Assembly: GCA_947095535.1 (NCBI GenBank)
Contig: OX352774.1
Coordinates: 214,756,965-214,820,964, forward strand
Direction of reading: 5' to 3'
DNA from: Poecilobothrus nobilitatus
Lineage: Eukaryota; Arthropoda; Insecta; Diptera; Dolichopodidae
Length of the DNA stretch: 64,000 nt
The notes under the pieces were generated by a model. The model ran no database searches, was not told where the DNA came from, and saw only the letters and a program-made list of their open reading frames with translations. Below are positions 1 through 10,985 of this stretch, in pieces. Position 1 is the stretch's first letter; the number at the start of each line of letters is the position of its first letter. The translations under genes and the position numbers were made by a program.

Positions 1-220
1 TTTTAAAAAATTGGTAAGTTATTAATTTGTGACTACATATATACAAAAAAAAAATTTTAAATAAATTTTTTTTTTTTAATTTTGTTTTATTTTTTTTTTT
101 TCACAAAATTACAATTTAAAAAAAAAAGTATTTAAAAGAAATTAATTTTAATTATTTTCCTTTATATTTACCTTAAATTACTAATTAATTATAACTATAT
201 AATATCTTCCTATTAATAAA

Positions 221-224
<4 letters not shown>

Positions 225-253
<29 letters not shown>
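225..253. repeat. (TA)n microsatellite
   Basis: About 14 uninterrupted TA units. Confidence 0.95.
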
Positions 254-261
<8 letters not shown>

Positions 262-576
262 TTGTTTTTTTTAGTTTCACCTATATTTAGTAAAGTTTTA
301 ATTATTTACTAATAAATTAACCTATAATTCATATTAAACTAATTTAAATATTAAAAAAAAAAACAACAACAACAATAACAATAACAAACCATTAATGAAA
401 AATGTATTTTTAGTTTTAAAATTTTATTTATTTTTAATTTTTCATTTAAATTTCTTCATTTATTTTCTTTTAAACAAAAAATTTTTAATTCGTTTTTTTA
501 AATAATCATTTTTCTATCTTTTTTTTTTATTTTAAAAAAAAAAAAAAAAAATTGAATCCATATTTTCTTGGTCTAG

Positions 577-630
577 ATTGAAGATGATCCACAAGAGAGT
601 TCTGCTGAACATTTTCTAGAGTTTCTATAG
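577..630 (+). CDS. Candidate 3'-terminal coding exon of an unidentified gene
   Basis: After an acceptor-like TTTTCTTGGTCTAG, a short open frame reads IEDDPQESSAEHFLEFL and then TAG. It is an island of mixed base composition and acidic, polar residues within extremely A/T-rich DNA, which is why it stands out. No donor follows before the stop, so it would be a last exon, with AATAAA-like sequence just after. The rest of the gene would lie to the left of the window. I do not recognise the protein. The opposite strand is also open here (MFSRTLLWIIFNLDQ...), so even the strand is uncertain. Confidence 0.3.
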   Translation: MEDDPQESSAEHFLEFL

Positions 631-876
631 AAAATTATAAAAGATAATTCAAAATAAAATTAATAAAAAAAAAAAAAAATTACCAATATTAAAGTAATTA
701 TTTATCAAATCACAGAAGAATCACTTAAACAAAAAAAAAAAAAAACAAAAGAAAAAAAATTAAAATCAAAAATAATCATTAAAACAAATACTACAAAATC
801 GATTTATTTCATTTAGTGTGAATGTGTGAGTGTATACAAGAAAAGAATTTAATTTTAAAAAGAAACAAAAAGGAAC

Positions 877-897
877 AATTTCCCGCCGGAAAATTTT
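877..897. promoter_or_regulatory. E2F-like palindromic word
   Basis: TTTCCCGCCGGAAA is centred at 885. It contains TTTCCCGC, an E2F-type consensus half, in a near-palindrome, and is the only G/C-rich word for several hundred bases. No gene start is tied to it. Confidence 0.15.
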
Positions 898-1145
898 CAA
901 ATTAATATATATATAAAAAAAAAAAAAAGCAAAATTAAAAAAAACTTACAAAAAAATTAATTTTTAGACCAAATAAAAAGAAAAAAAAAGGACAAAAATT
1001 ATTATAAAAAGGATATTTATTAAATTTAGAAAATAAAGTCAAAACAAAAAATAAAATCAATATAAAAGAAAAAAATAGAAAAATAAATATGGAAAATATT
1101 TAAAAATCTTCTTTAAGAATATTATGAATCATTTATGACATGCTA

Positions 1146-1172
1146 ATCATCATCATCATCAACATCATCATA
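1146..1172. repeat. (ATC)n microsatellite
   Basis: ATCATCATCATCATCAACATC plus ATCAT, one interruption. Confidence 0.85.
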
Positions 1173-4100
1173 ATATTTAAAAAAAAAAAAAAAAACACGT
1201 CTATCAAAATTTAACACCACAAAATAAACTTAAACTTTTGTTTTAAACATTTATTCAGAAAAATTTTGTTTTGGAAAATTTTTAATGAAAAATTAATAAA
1301 AAAAAAAAAAACCAAAACTGTGAAAACGCATTTTCTATATAAATGTAGGTAAAATATTAAAAAAAAAAAAACAATTCAAATGAAACAACAAAAAAAAAAA
1401 AACAATTCCTTCTTCTTTTTCTTATTTTAATATTTAAACAAAAAAAAAAAAAAAACAAAGAAAATTTACTAAAATTGCTCAAATTGCTTTTATTATGGAT
1501 ATCATCAGCTTAAAAGGAAAATTTACTTTTTTATCTAGTGACATTTATACTTAAATAAATTCATTGTCACAATATGTATCCGAAAATAAATATACTTTAT
1601 TTTATCAATACATAATATCTAAAGTCGAAAAGATGAATACATATCTTATAGTATCAATTATTTTGCGAATAGATAATTTTCCTTGTAAGTTGACGATAAA
1701 GAATGTTATTTTTATTTTATTGTTACTTAAAATAGTATAACTATGTTAACTCTTTAATGATACTTTAATGAATAAGTTGATCCTAACAAAATCTCTTCAT
1801 ATTCCAATAAATTTGTTAGGCATTCTTAGTTAAAAGATGAAACACATTTTGCTACTCGATAGTCAAATATTAAAAGAAAATAATCTTTAAATCTATATAA
1901 TAAGAAAAATAATCCGTTCAAATATTAAAGTACTCCAAATTTTATAAGTTGAAGCACTGAATAAAATACCAATTAAGAAAAAGGATGAAAAAAGTATGAT
2001 TTTATTTTAATCAAATTCACTTTTTGAAATCTCTGTTATTTCAAAATTTAACTTGAACACCATATTTATCATAATTTTGCAAATTTAAGAACATACTGCA
2101 ATAATGTTCAAAAGTTCAACATTTTATGACCTTTTCATTTTAATTTTTCTTTTTTGTTCAAAAAAAAAAAAACGGGTGTGTTAAAATGATTTCAATATTC
2201 GTAGTAACACAAAAGTATTTTAAGAAAATGAATACATCTGTTTAGTAACAGATATTAAACCTAGCATCTGCTACAACTGTTCTTTTATTTTATTTCCCGA
2301 CTAATTGTAAAATTGAAGTTCTTTTATTATAACTAAGATTTTTCAATAACAATCATATCACAAATAATAAGTATAAATAAATTTTTGCTTATATCTTACG
2401 TAAAAATATTACGTTAACCCGTTAACTACCGATATTTCAATCCTGAACTATCGAACTTCAGCTCATAAAAATCACTGAATCTTGTTCATTATCTTGAAAA
2501 ATTTATTAAAAAAACCCTTAACTCCGAAAAATAAAAACCGATCTTTATGTATTAGAAGATATGGATGAAAAACCATTTTGTCTCATTTCAACCCTGCTAC
2601 ATTTTCGAATATGGATTATAACAAATTTAGCTAATTTTTATTTTATTTAATTTAATATAATCATAAATAAGAATTTTTTTTTAAGCAACATATATAATTC
2701 AAACCACAACTAAATAATACGAAAATAATTAACAAGGGTGGTAAATGTTAAGTCATTGTCAAATATCATTACGAATCAGAAACGCTATGTAAGACAGCTC
2801 ATTCAATAATAAGAATAAAAATAACGAATAATATGTTATATTATCCTTGATTTTTCCATTACATAATACAACCTATATCTATATAATTTTTTTTCAATAT
2901 CCTGAAATCTAATTTATGTCATTCGGAAAAGAGTTAACAATAGTATATTAATTTTATATTAGAAATAATAATGAAATTATAAACGTTAAATGTAATAAAT
3001 ATGACTTGCTTCTTTTTTATTTAATGAAATCTGTATTATTTTTATATTATTATTCAAAATTAGAAAATTTTATTGTTCTATTGTGATTGTTGGTTACATT
3101 TACTATCATAATATTGAAAAATTATTAATTTTTTTTTTTATATACATATATAATATATATTGTTTGTATATTGAATTGTTGTAATTTTTGTTTGTTACTA
3201 TGTTGTTACTATGCTTTATATGTTAATATTTGTTAATTAAAAAATAATGTTTGTTTTCTGTTTTCTTTATTTTGCGTATACGTTATACATATGTGTTTAT
3301 TTTGAATAAAAGGACTCAAATAAAATTTTGTTAAATAAATACGTCATATATGTACATATTATATAAATATGTACATCTAATATATTATTTCTAGATATTG
3401 TATAGGTTTAGTCATTTTACATAATATTTTAGTACTGACCACTTTTATTAATTGAATCTTTTATATAAAACAAGTTTTCAGAAGTTCTAAAACTTTTGTT
3501 TTTAATTTGCAAACCTTTTTCAGATAATTTTCCTACAAAATTTATGAATACGAATGGAAATATAAAATTGGTTTTTTTTTTTCAAAGGGTCAATGGAAAA
3601 CTTCAAAATTCAGCCACAGGAATTGCACGTGATTTTTCTGAATAGTATTGAATTTTAACCAACTAAAACCACCTTTTATAAGAAAAACCACCTTTAGTGT
3701 AAATGTACAAATTTTAAGGACAAATATGTTGGAAAAATTATTTGTGGAAATGAGATTTATAAAATTTAGGGTTATGAATTATGGGGTCATATGATGGGGT
3801 GATTATTTGAAGGGATATTTTGAAGAAAGATGTTAATGTTCTTCTTAAACTTTACAGCATCATACATATATATGTTAGTAACTTTAGGGAGCACATGAGA
3901 TAGCATATGGTTTCATATACGCGAACATGTGCATGACAAACGAGTTTTCAACGGCTTTGCTACCATTAATTTGCTAACAGCACATCAGAAATAGTTATTT
4001 TTTAATTATCTTTCAAAATTCATTATACTTCACTTTTACAAATCGCAGTAGTGAGATCATGGTAAACAGAGCAATCAATTAGAAAATTAAATTACTAAAA

Positions 4101-4792
4101 ATGTATCAAATTACATTTCTGCAAAAAATTAAATTTATTAAGGATTAGTAGACTTGATCTGATTAATAGAAAATAATCAATTTTTTTAAGTTACTCTTAG
4201 TAATGCTTGTAATTTAGACAACAATCTAAATTTTATCTTAAATGTCTTTTATAAGGGGAATTTTAAAAGAACATTTAAAAGAAAATAATATAATTATTTG
4301 TTTTTCATTAACTTTTTAAATTGTAAATTGTCATTTGAAAAGAGAAATTTTTATTTTTTGCATTTATGTATAGGTAATGTGGGTATTTGGTTGGTTGTAT
4401 TCTATTAATATTTATAAAGGTTTTAGAGAGAAATTATTGAAAACCTGATAAGGTTAATGAGTTTTTATTAAATCTTTCTAGTTATAATGCGTACTAGATT
4501 CTGACATTATAATTTAATTTTTACAATATGTTTAAGAAACTGTGTATAAAAGTCAAACAAATTATTCTTTTATACATAATATCATCAAAAATTTTTCCGA
4601 CAAATCAATAATCATTTAAAAAATTTCCAAAAGCAAAAAACCATACATTAGTATTTAAAGTATTTATTTTTTTTTTGTAAGCGGAAATTAACAAAAAAAC
4701 TTTTCGCTGCGGATTAATAAAAAATAAACCTGCATAATTTTTAGTTCAAGTAAATTCATAGGCTGAAAAAAAAACATTATACTATATTTTAA

Positions 4793-5285
4793 AACGAAGA
4801 AGAGTGTAGTGTTGACAGTGTCAACTCTAGGATATCCGCACGAACATAATATTTGATGTTTCCATAAAATTGAATCATCTTTTAGATATCATTTAAAATC
4901 AATTAGTTTTAATTCAAGATATCTGACTTAATTAAGTACAAAGACATATTTATGTAAATTTTAAAGTTGTATGACAGCTACTCGATCTCGTTAGTCAAAC
5001 TAACTAAATTTTACAGAAGCCGTTGTCGTAAGACTTGATTATGTTATGTTACCTGACTTACTTAAAAACTGAATTATACTTATATAACAGAAGAAGTTGT
5101 ATGGCAGCTTAGAAATCTGTCCGTTGAACTACATTTATTAAAATAAATTAAAAATATAGAAACTGTCATTTTTATAACAATGGAATGATCAAAATTTCAT
5201 AATCCAAACTCTATTATTTTTTGAGTTATGGTACAAACAGACGCACATAGCTAAATATATACTCATAATTCTATCCTGAGGAGGG
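4793..5285 (+). repeat. Repeat family B, copy 1
   Basis: Starts ACGAAGAAGAGTGTA followed by the palindrome GTTGACAGTGTCAAC (4811-4825) and GGATATCCGCACGAAC. It contains AGTTGTATGACAGCTACTCG (about 4965), a GTTAGTCAAACTAAC segment and ends near CAGACGCACATAGCTAAAT. Related copies lie at 27340-27951 and 56102-58260. No open frame. Confidence 0.68.
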
Positions 5286-8090
5286 ATACATATCATTTTC
5301 ATTAAGTATCTTGTCTTCCTTGTGATATCACCATCGTAATGGCATATTTATTATTCCCTTGACCCTTAACACAATAAATCGGTAATAATTGACTCTTTTT
5401 GACTTTTTATGAAAAATTATATGATTACTGTGTTGCTTTCTTCTGCTGCAATATTAGTATCCTTGTTGTTTTTTCTTTCATAGAATGAACATTTTAAAAA
5501 TATTTTAAGTGAATTAAAATTTATAACATTTATGTTTTATAACTAAAGTAACTTTTCAACGTAGATATAAAACATGTAAGTGTTTAACTATTATTATAAT
5601 TTTTATTAGAAAATTTTTAAATCTTTTACCAGAAAATTGCAGTACATGTTCTTTACAATTAAAAATAGCACATAGACCTTTATTTTTTCAATCATTGAAT
5701 TATCCTTGGTACATAAATTTTATGTTTTAATATATTTTTTGTATTTTTGTGAAAAAATTAGAAATCGTTTTTTTTTTTTAATTTTCTTATCAATTGAACA
5801 ATGAAAGAAAATATTTTCTTTTTGAAATAAATTCAATTTAAAAAATTTAATAGGAAACAAAAGAAAAACAAAAAAAAAAAATTAAAAAAATTTAGAGCAG
5901 AAACATTAAAAAAAAAAAACGTAACAATAACATTTTAAAATCTAAAAGAAGAAATTAATTAACCGGATGTAATCTGATTATTTATATTTTAATGAACCGG
6001 ATATAATGAACACAATAATAATGATACAATGTTTTATAACATGCTTTTTGTTTTTCCAATTTTATTGATTTTATAAAATTTCAAAAAAAAAATCATTTTT
6101 GAATTTACAATATTATTTTTGAAGGTCATCATAACATAATACATTATGTATTTTGAATAATATATAAATATGTGCAAATACGTGTGCTGAAGATTAAATA
6201 AATTTGTTAAATAGATAGAATAGATTATTATATAAATATAAAATATTTAATTATTTAATATACAATTTGTTTATTGAAAAGTACATTTTATCATGTAATT
6301 TATTGTTTTTATTTTTATTTATTTTTGAATAAATTTAATGATTATTTATTACTCTTTGATTATTTATACAGGTTGTTTTGTCAATATGTTAACAAAAGTA
6401 TAGTTATTTTTTAGTCATCATAGTAATTTTTACAAATAATATTTTCAGCAACGTTTTTTAAATTAAGCCTCTATTTTATTTATTTATTACTTAACATATT
6501 ATATTTTGCATAGTTCTTTCCACAATTGAATTGTGAATCAATTTTTATTGCATTTTATGTTAGCTCATTAGCTTGCGAAAAATATTAACCATAAAAACAG
6601 TTTTTCTGTTTATTAGTGGTTCATGTCCATGATTAATTCTGATTTTATATAAACTGTTAGTTTTTTGTGAAAAAAAAAAATAGGAGGGGCCTCGGTGGTC
6701 TAGTGGGTAAGAGCGTATAAAATACGCTGTAAACACCGAGGGAATATGGGTTCGAATCTCAAACACATTGTAAGAGTTATTGCCCCTTACGACATTTACA
6801 GCCACGCCTGAAAAGGAAAGGTTGTGTAATTTCCTGTTCCCATTTATATGGAAGAGAAATGCACTAAAAAAAAAAGATAATAGGTTCTTGGTTCTGAAGA
6901 TAAGACTTTTGCTTCTAAAGGCTTCAAATCAATTCAAAATCTTTGTTTAGTTGTCCTGTTTTTTCAGGCAAAATAATTCATTAACCTGCTAGAAAATTTA
7001 TAGGATTTTATTTTTGATCTGTGATCTGGAAATTATTTTAAATTTCATTAAATTAATGTCTGTAAGTTATATTTTCTTATTTTTGTATTCTTTAATTTTA
7101 TTTAATTGTTTCTAATAAAATATTATTATTGTCTTACTTAATCTAAATTAAATAGACGAAACTTTTATAAGTTGTCAATATTAAATCATTTTTCTTGAAT
7201 TATTTATCGTTGTGTTTTTATTTTACATATAATCTTGAACTCTGTGTTTATCTTGTAGTAATGAAAATAATTTCAATTTTAATTTTAATTTTAATCAACT
7301 CGAAGTGATCGTTACGACAGCTCCAATCGACAGAGATTACCAAGCTCTTATAATAATTGCCTTCCACCTTAAACACTATTTTCCACATAATATATATATA
7401 TATAAAGCTCCCTGTACATATTAAAAAAAAAATCAATATAGAAGAAGAAAAAAAAAACAATGCGATTAGAAAAGATAAAACTGTGTATGGGTGGTAATTA
7501 ATTTTAATTATTATTATTTATATTTTGTTTACATAATATTTAAAAAGATAAATAAGTAAAATTTATTTTATTAAATATTTAATTAATATATAGTACGGGA
7601 ACAAAGAAAAACTAAAGTACCAAACATGTTTTTGTTCTAAATTTAATTTTATCTTTGAAATGAACTTCCTCTTAAAACTTTTTACAACCATAATTATCAC
7701 ACAACATATTTGTATCTAACCAAACATGAAATCATCATTTATAATTATAAATAATTGATTTAGCAATTTTATCGAATTTGAAATTTTAAGTCTTCACTTA
7801 CAAATTAATAAACGACAATTTTTAGTTTTCTTAAAACTTAACTTCACAAGTTTGAAGAATCATAAAAGGTACGAGCCTGAAATTCTGGTTTTTAAATTCA
7901 TAAAAACTATATTTTTGATACTATTTTTATTGAAATAGTGTTCGAAATTTCATTACTTTACTTTTCCAAAAGTTAAGTTTTTTAAATGAGATTTTTATAT
8001 AGGTTTATAATTTATCAGACAAATTATCAAAGTTTTAAAGGAATTTGTTGATCCTTGTTCCTATAAAACATCAACTAAGACTGTCTATTT
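5286..8090. other. Gene-free sequence around the SINE at 6686
   Basis: Outside the SINE nothing is recognised. At 7300-7380 a more G/C-rich stretch is open on both strands (plus: LEVIVTTAPIDRDYQ; minus: FKVEGNYYKSLVISVDWS) and may be a very old coding or transposon fragment, but no family fits. Open frames at 6560-6805 and 7248-7460 on the minus strand are judged non-genic. Confidence 0.4.
6686..6875 (+). mobile_element. tRNA-derived SINE (family S1), best-preserved copy
   Basis: A-box-like TGGTCTAGTGGGTAAG (6696-6711) and B box GGTTCGAATCT (6749-6759), followed by a tRNA-unrelated body (TTACGACATTTACAGCCACGC, then TTGTGTAATTTCCTGTTC) and a poly-A tail at 6865-6875. CCTCGGTG (6690-6697) pairs with CACCGAGG (6734-6741), and GCGTAT pairs with ATACGC inside it. 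Other copies lie at 19958-20112 (minus), 45943-46107 and 53337-53469. It carries its own RNA polymerase III promoter and would depend on a LINE for movement. Confidence 0.85.
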
Positions 8091-8280
8091 AACACCATAT
8101 AAATTCTAAACCCTATTAATTTTGGTATGGAAGTTTTCGTTATCTATGTTTTAGAGTAAGTTGTTGGTGGTTGGTATAAACTACTATCTTTTCACTATTT
8201 ACTTAATACCACCTAAATGCTAAACACTTTCGCATAAATGCTATCTATGTTTTAGAGGAAGTTGTTGGTCCTTGGTATTA
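8091..8280 (+). repeat. Diverged tandem duplication, period about 101 bp
   Basis: ATCTATGTTTTAGAG followed by AAGTTGTTGGT and TTGGTAT occurs at about 8142 and 8243, each preceded by an ACACCATATAAATTCTAAACC-like segment. Two units, no coding frame. Confidence 0.55.
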
Positions 8281-8873
8281 ACAAATCTTTTTGTTTTTTT
8301 TTTATTTTTGATATTAAAAGCTATAATTCTTATCTTAATATAATCCTTTATATTTTATTTTAAACATGAAATAAATCAACAATGTTTAATATGTAATAAA
8401 ATTACAATCATCCCTCGATTTATGCATTAAATATGTTAAATAAACGAAATATTATTATAAAAGAAAAAAAAAATGTTATCTTTAAATAAATCGCTTTTAT
8501 TTAATGATCGTTTAATTCAATACTGAATTATTAATAATAATTTTAAATTTAATATAAATTACGTAAAATTGAAATATTTTAAGTCAAGGCATGAATGTAT
8601 ATTTATATAATTTTAATTAAAATTATTTAATTGCTTTTCATGTTTAAAAATTACATAAAAAAAAAACAATTGGTAAATTTATATTTTAAGTTTGTCATCT
8701 TGTTTTTTTTTTTTTATTTTTATAAATGTGTTATATTTACTGTGTATTGATATATTATTATAAATGTTAATTATTTTCCATTTTAATTTTTGATATAAAT
8801 GCTTTTAATATAATATTTAAAAAAGAAAAAAAAATAAATTCATTATTAAAAAAGATTGTCCTTATTTTTACAG

Positions 8874-8936
8874 GTTCCACCAGAAACAAAAGCTGGATTA
8901 GGTAATGGTGGAGCAGGGGGAACTGGTGAGCAATAA
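8874..8936 (+). CDS. Candidate short or terminal coding exon, Gly-rich, unidentified
   Basis: A strong acceptor, CTTATTTTTACAG, is followed by a frame reading VPPETKAGLGNGGAGGTGEQ and a TAA stop. The stop overlaps an AATAAA hexamer (8932-8937). It is clearly richer in G and C than the surrounding kilobases and rich in Gly and Ala codons, unlike background. It may end at the stop as a last exon, or splice out at ACTG|GTGAGC (exon 8874-8925, 52 nt) or at TTAG|GTAATG (28 nt). I do not recognise the product. With the 577-630 candidate on the same strand it could be part of one long-intron gene with alternative ends, but nothing in the window proves the link. Confidence 0.42.
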   Translation, partial: VPPETKAGLGNGGAGGTGEQ

Positions 8937-9005
8937 ATTAGACTTTCATTAATAATTCAAATAATACCAAAAAAACAAAATGTATAATAATGTTAAAATA
9001 AATGC

Positions 9006-9037
<32 letters not shown>

Positions 9038-10837
9038 TATTTAAAATAAGAATATAATAATAAAACAAAAAAAATTAATTTAATAATAAATAAAACTTCT
9101 TCCATTGTAATTACAAACAAATACCGTATTTATCCTTAGGAATCATAATAAAAGTATAATTAATTAATTTAAAAAAAAAAATATTATTAATTTAATAAAA
9201 AAAATAAATCGTAGATTATTATGGTTGTGATAACTAAAAAGCAAAAAACCAAAAAAAAAAAAAAAAAAACAAAAATGAAAACTTAAATTAAAATGAATTT
9301 TCTTTTATTTGCTAAACGCCTGAATTTATGCAATTTTTAGAAGTGAATTTTATTAAATACATAATTTCATTATAAACTTTTTCTATCGCTGATGAATAGA
9401 AATGGTATTTTCTAAATAATTAAAGTGTATGTATTATTTTTTTCGGTTTGTAGGTTTGTACATAATATTATACGAATTATTAAAGCTATTGTGTTTTTTT
9501 CTTTTTCGAAATATAATTAAAAAATTGATAAATTTATTAAAACTAGGAATATTTATAATTCTTAAGATTATAAACTTAATATTAAATTTATTTTTATGTC
9601 TATTTTTGCTTTTTAATTTTAATTTAATGAAATATTATTATAAAATAATTTAATTAACATAAAAATGTTATAATATTTATTGAAATACAATATAAAAATT
9701 TTATTTTACGAAATTAATTGCTCAATATTATTAAAAAATCATATATATTATGCTAAAACTACATACTATCTTAATTTAAAAGATTGTATTTTTTTGTTAA
9801 GAAAATTTAAATAAAATATAATGTTTACTTATATTAAAAACTATTTAGGAATTGAATTTTATAACCTTAAATATAATGTTTTTTTCTTTTAAACTAAAAA
9901 CATAAAAAAGAGAAAATTATAATTAATGTCAGTTAAAAACTATTTTTAATATACACTCTAATTACACTTTAAAAAATTTTGATTAGTTATATTTTTAATA
10001 ACAAAATCCAAATCATAGAACAAAAAATCTGGTATATATCTAATAACATATTGAATAAAATCTTATTTTATTTTAAAATTTCAAACTTTTAAGATAATTT
10101 TATATAATATATACTTTAATTTCTAATAATATAATTTCATACTTTCTAATGTGATATTTTGAAAGTGCCAAGATTTTGTTTTAATTAGTTCTTTTTTAAT
10201 TTTTTTTTCATACTCGTAATTTAAGTTAAATTATAATGTAATACACCAATTAATTTAAAATACTATTGAGAAAAATTAATAAAATTTTGATAATTTATCT
10301 AATTAATTATTGAAATTGTTTTCTAAGTAATTAATTTAATTAACTTAATTAAATATATGTAATGTACATATGTATCTATATGTACATACATGTTTATTAT
10401 AGCTATAAAAGAAAATATAAATTATTTATTATTGTAACCATTGTATATTAGGTTGATAATAATGTTGAAAAATAAATAAATTATTATATTATTTTTAAAT
10501 GTATACAAATAACATCAAAAATAAGTGTATAAATTTATTAAATTATTTTATTATTCTTATTACTATATTTTATTGTAATGTTAAAAATTATTTTTAAAAT
10601 TATTAACACTTAAAAAACCATTTAAATTATTATTAAATTAAAGCAAAAATGAGTGTACAAAAGAAATGTTTATATGTGCTTCTTTGAATAATAGTATGTA
10701 CTATATTCCTCCATTCCAAGTATTTGATTTCTAAAACTCTAAATATGATAATTCTCAGTTAAGCAAAACTTCAAAATGTTGGTGAAATAACGAATATGAA
10801 TTGGATTAATGTTAATTAAGTGGTATTTTATTTTTCT
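8937..10837. other. Gene-free A/T-rich sequence
   Basis: Extremely A/T-rich with (AT)n. The predicted peptides here are Phe/Ile/Leu/Tyr/Lys-only compositions expected from random A/T DNA. No repeat was recognised. Confidence 0.5.
9006..9040. repeat. Poly-A run followed by (AT)n
   Basis: About 15 A then ten AT units. Confidence 0.95.
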
Positions 10838-10985
10838 CTAAGGAATCTAAGGAAATAAAGTGGGAATCCTTTAAAAATACCAATATACTCTAAGTCTCCT
10901 TCGTAGTGTAAAATTTTTACTCACTAAACTCATTTTACCAGAAAGGAAGCACCAAAATAATGGGATAACTACTAAATTGGATAAC
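10838..10985 (+). repeat. Unclassified interspersed repeat, copy 1
   Basis: GTGGGAATCCTTTAAAAATACCAATA, TCGTAGTGTAAAATTTTTACTCACTAAACTCAT and ATAATGGGATAAC align in order with the element at 30001-30235, at clearly lower similarity and shifted to A/T. (Quoted in pieces.) Likely an old transposable-element fragment. Confidence 0.5.

Larger units (their letters stand above)
631..4792. other. Gene-free A/T-rich sequence
   Basis: Apart from the ATC repeat and the E2F-like word, I see only A/T-rich DNA with many A runs before about 1470 and more mixed sequence after. No open frame or repeat was recognised. Confidence 0.5.

Noticed and set aside
6560..6805. 81-codon minus-strand frame
   Set aside because: Antisense to the SINE at 6686-6875; similar peptide words appear in the other SINE copy, which shows it is repeat translation.
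9429..9653. Possible nuclear copy of a mitochondrial membrane-protein gene
   Set aside because: The hydrophobic peptide looks mitochondrial only because of A/T bias. No recognisable NADH dehydrogenase or cytochrome motif.
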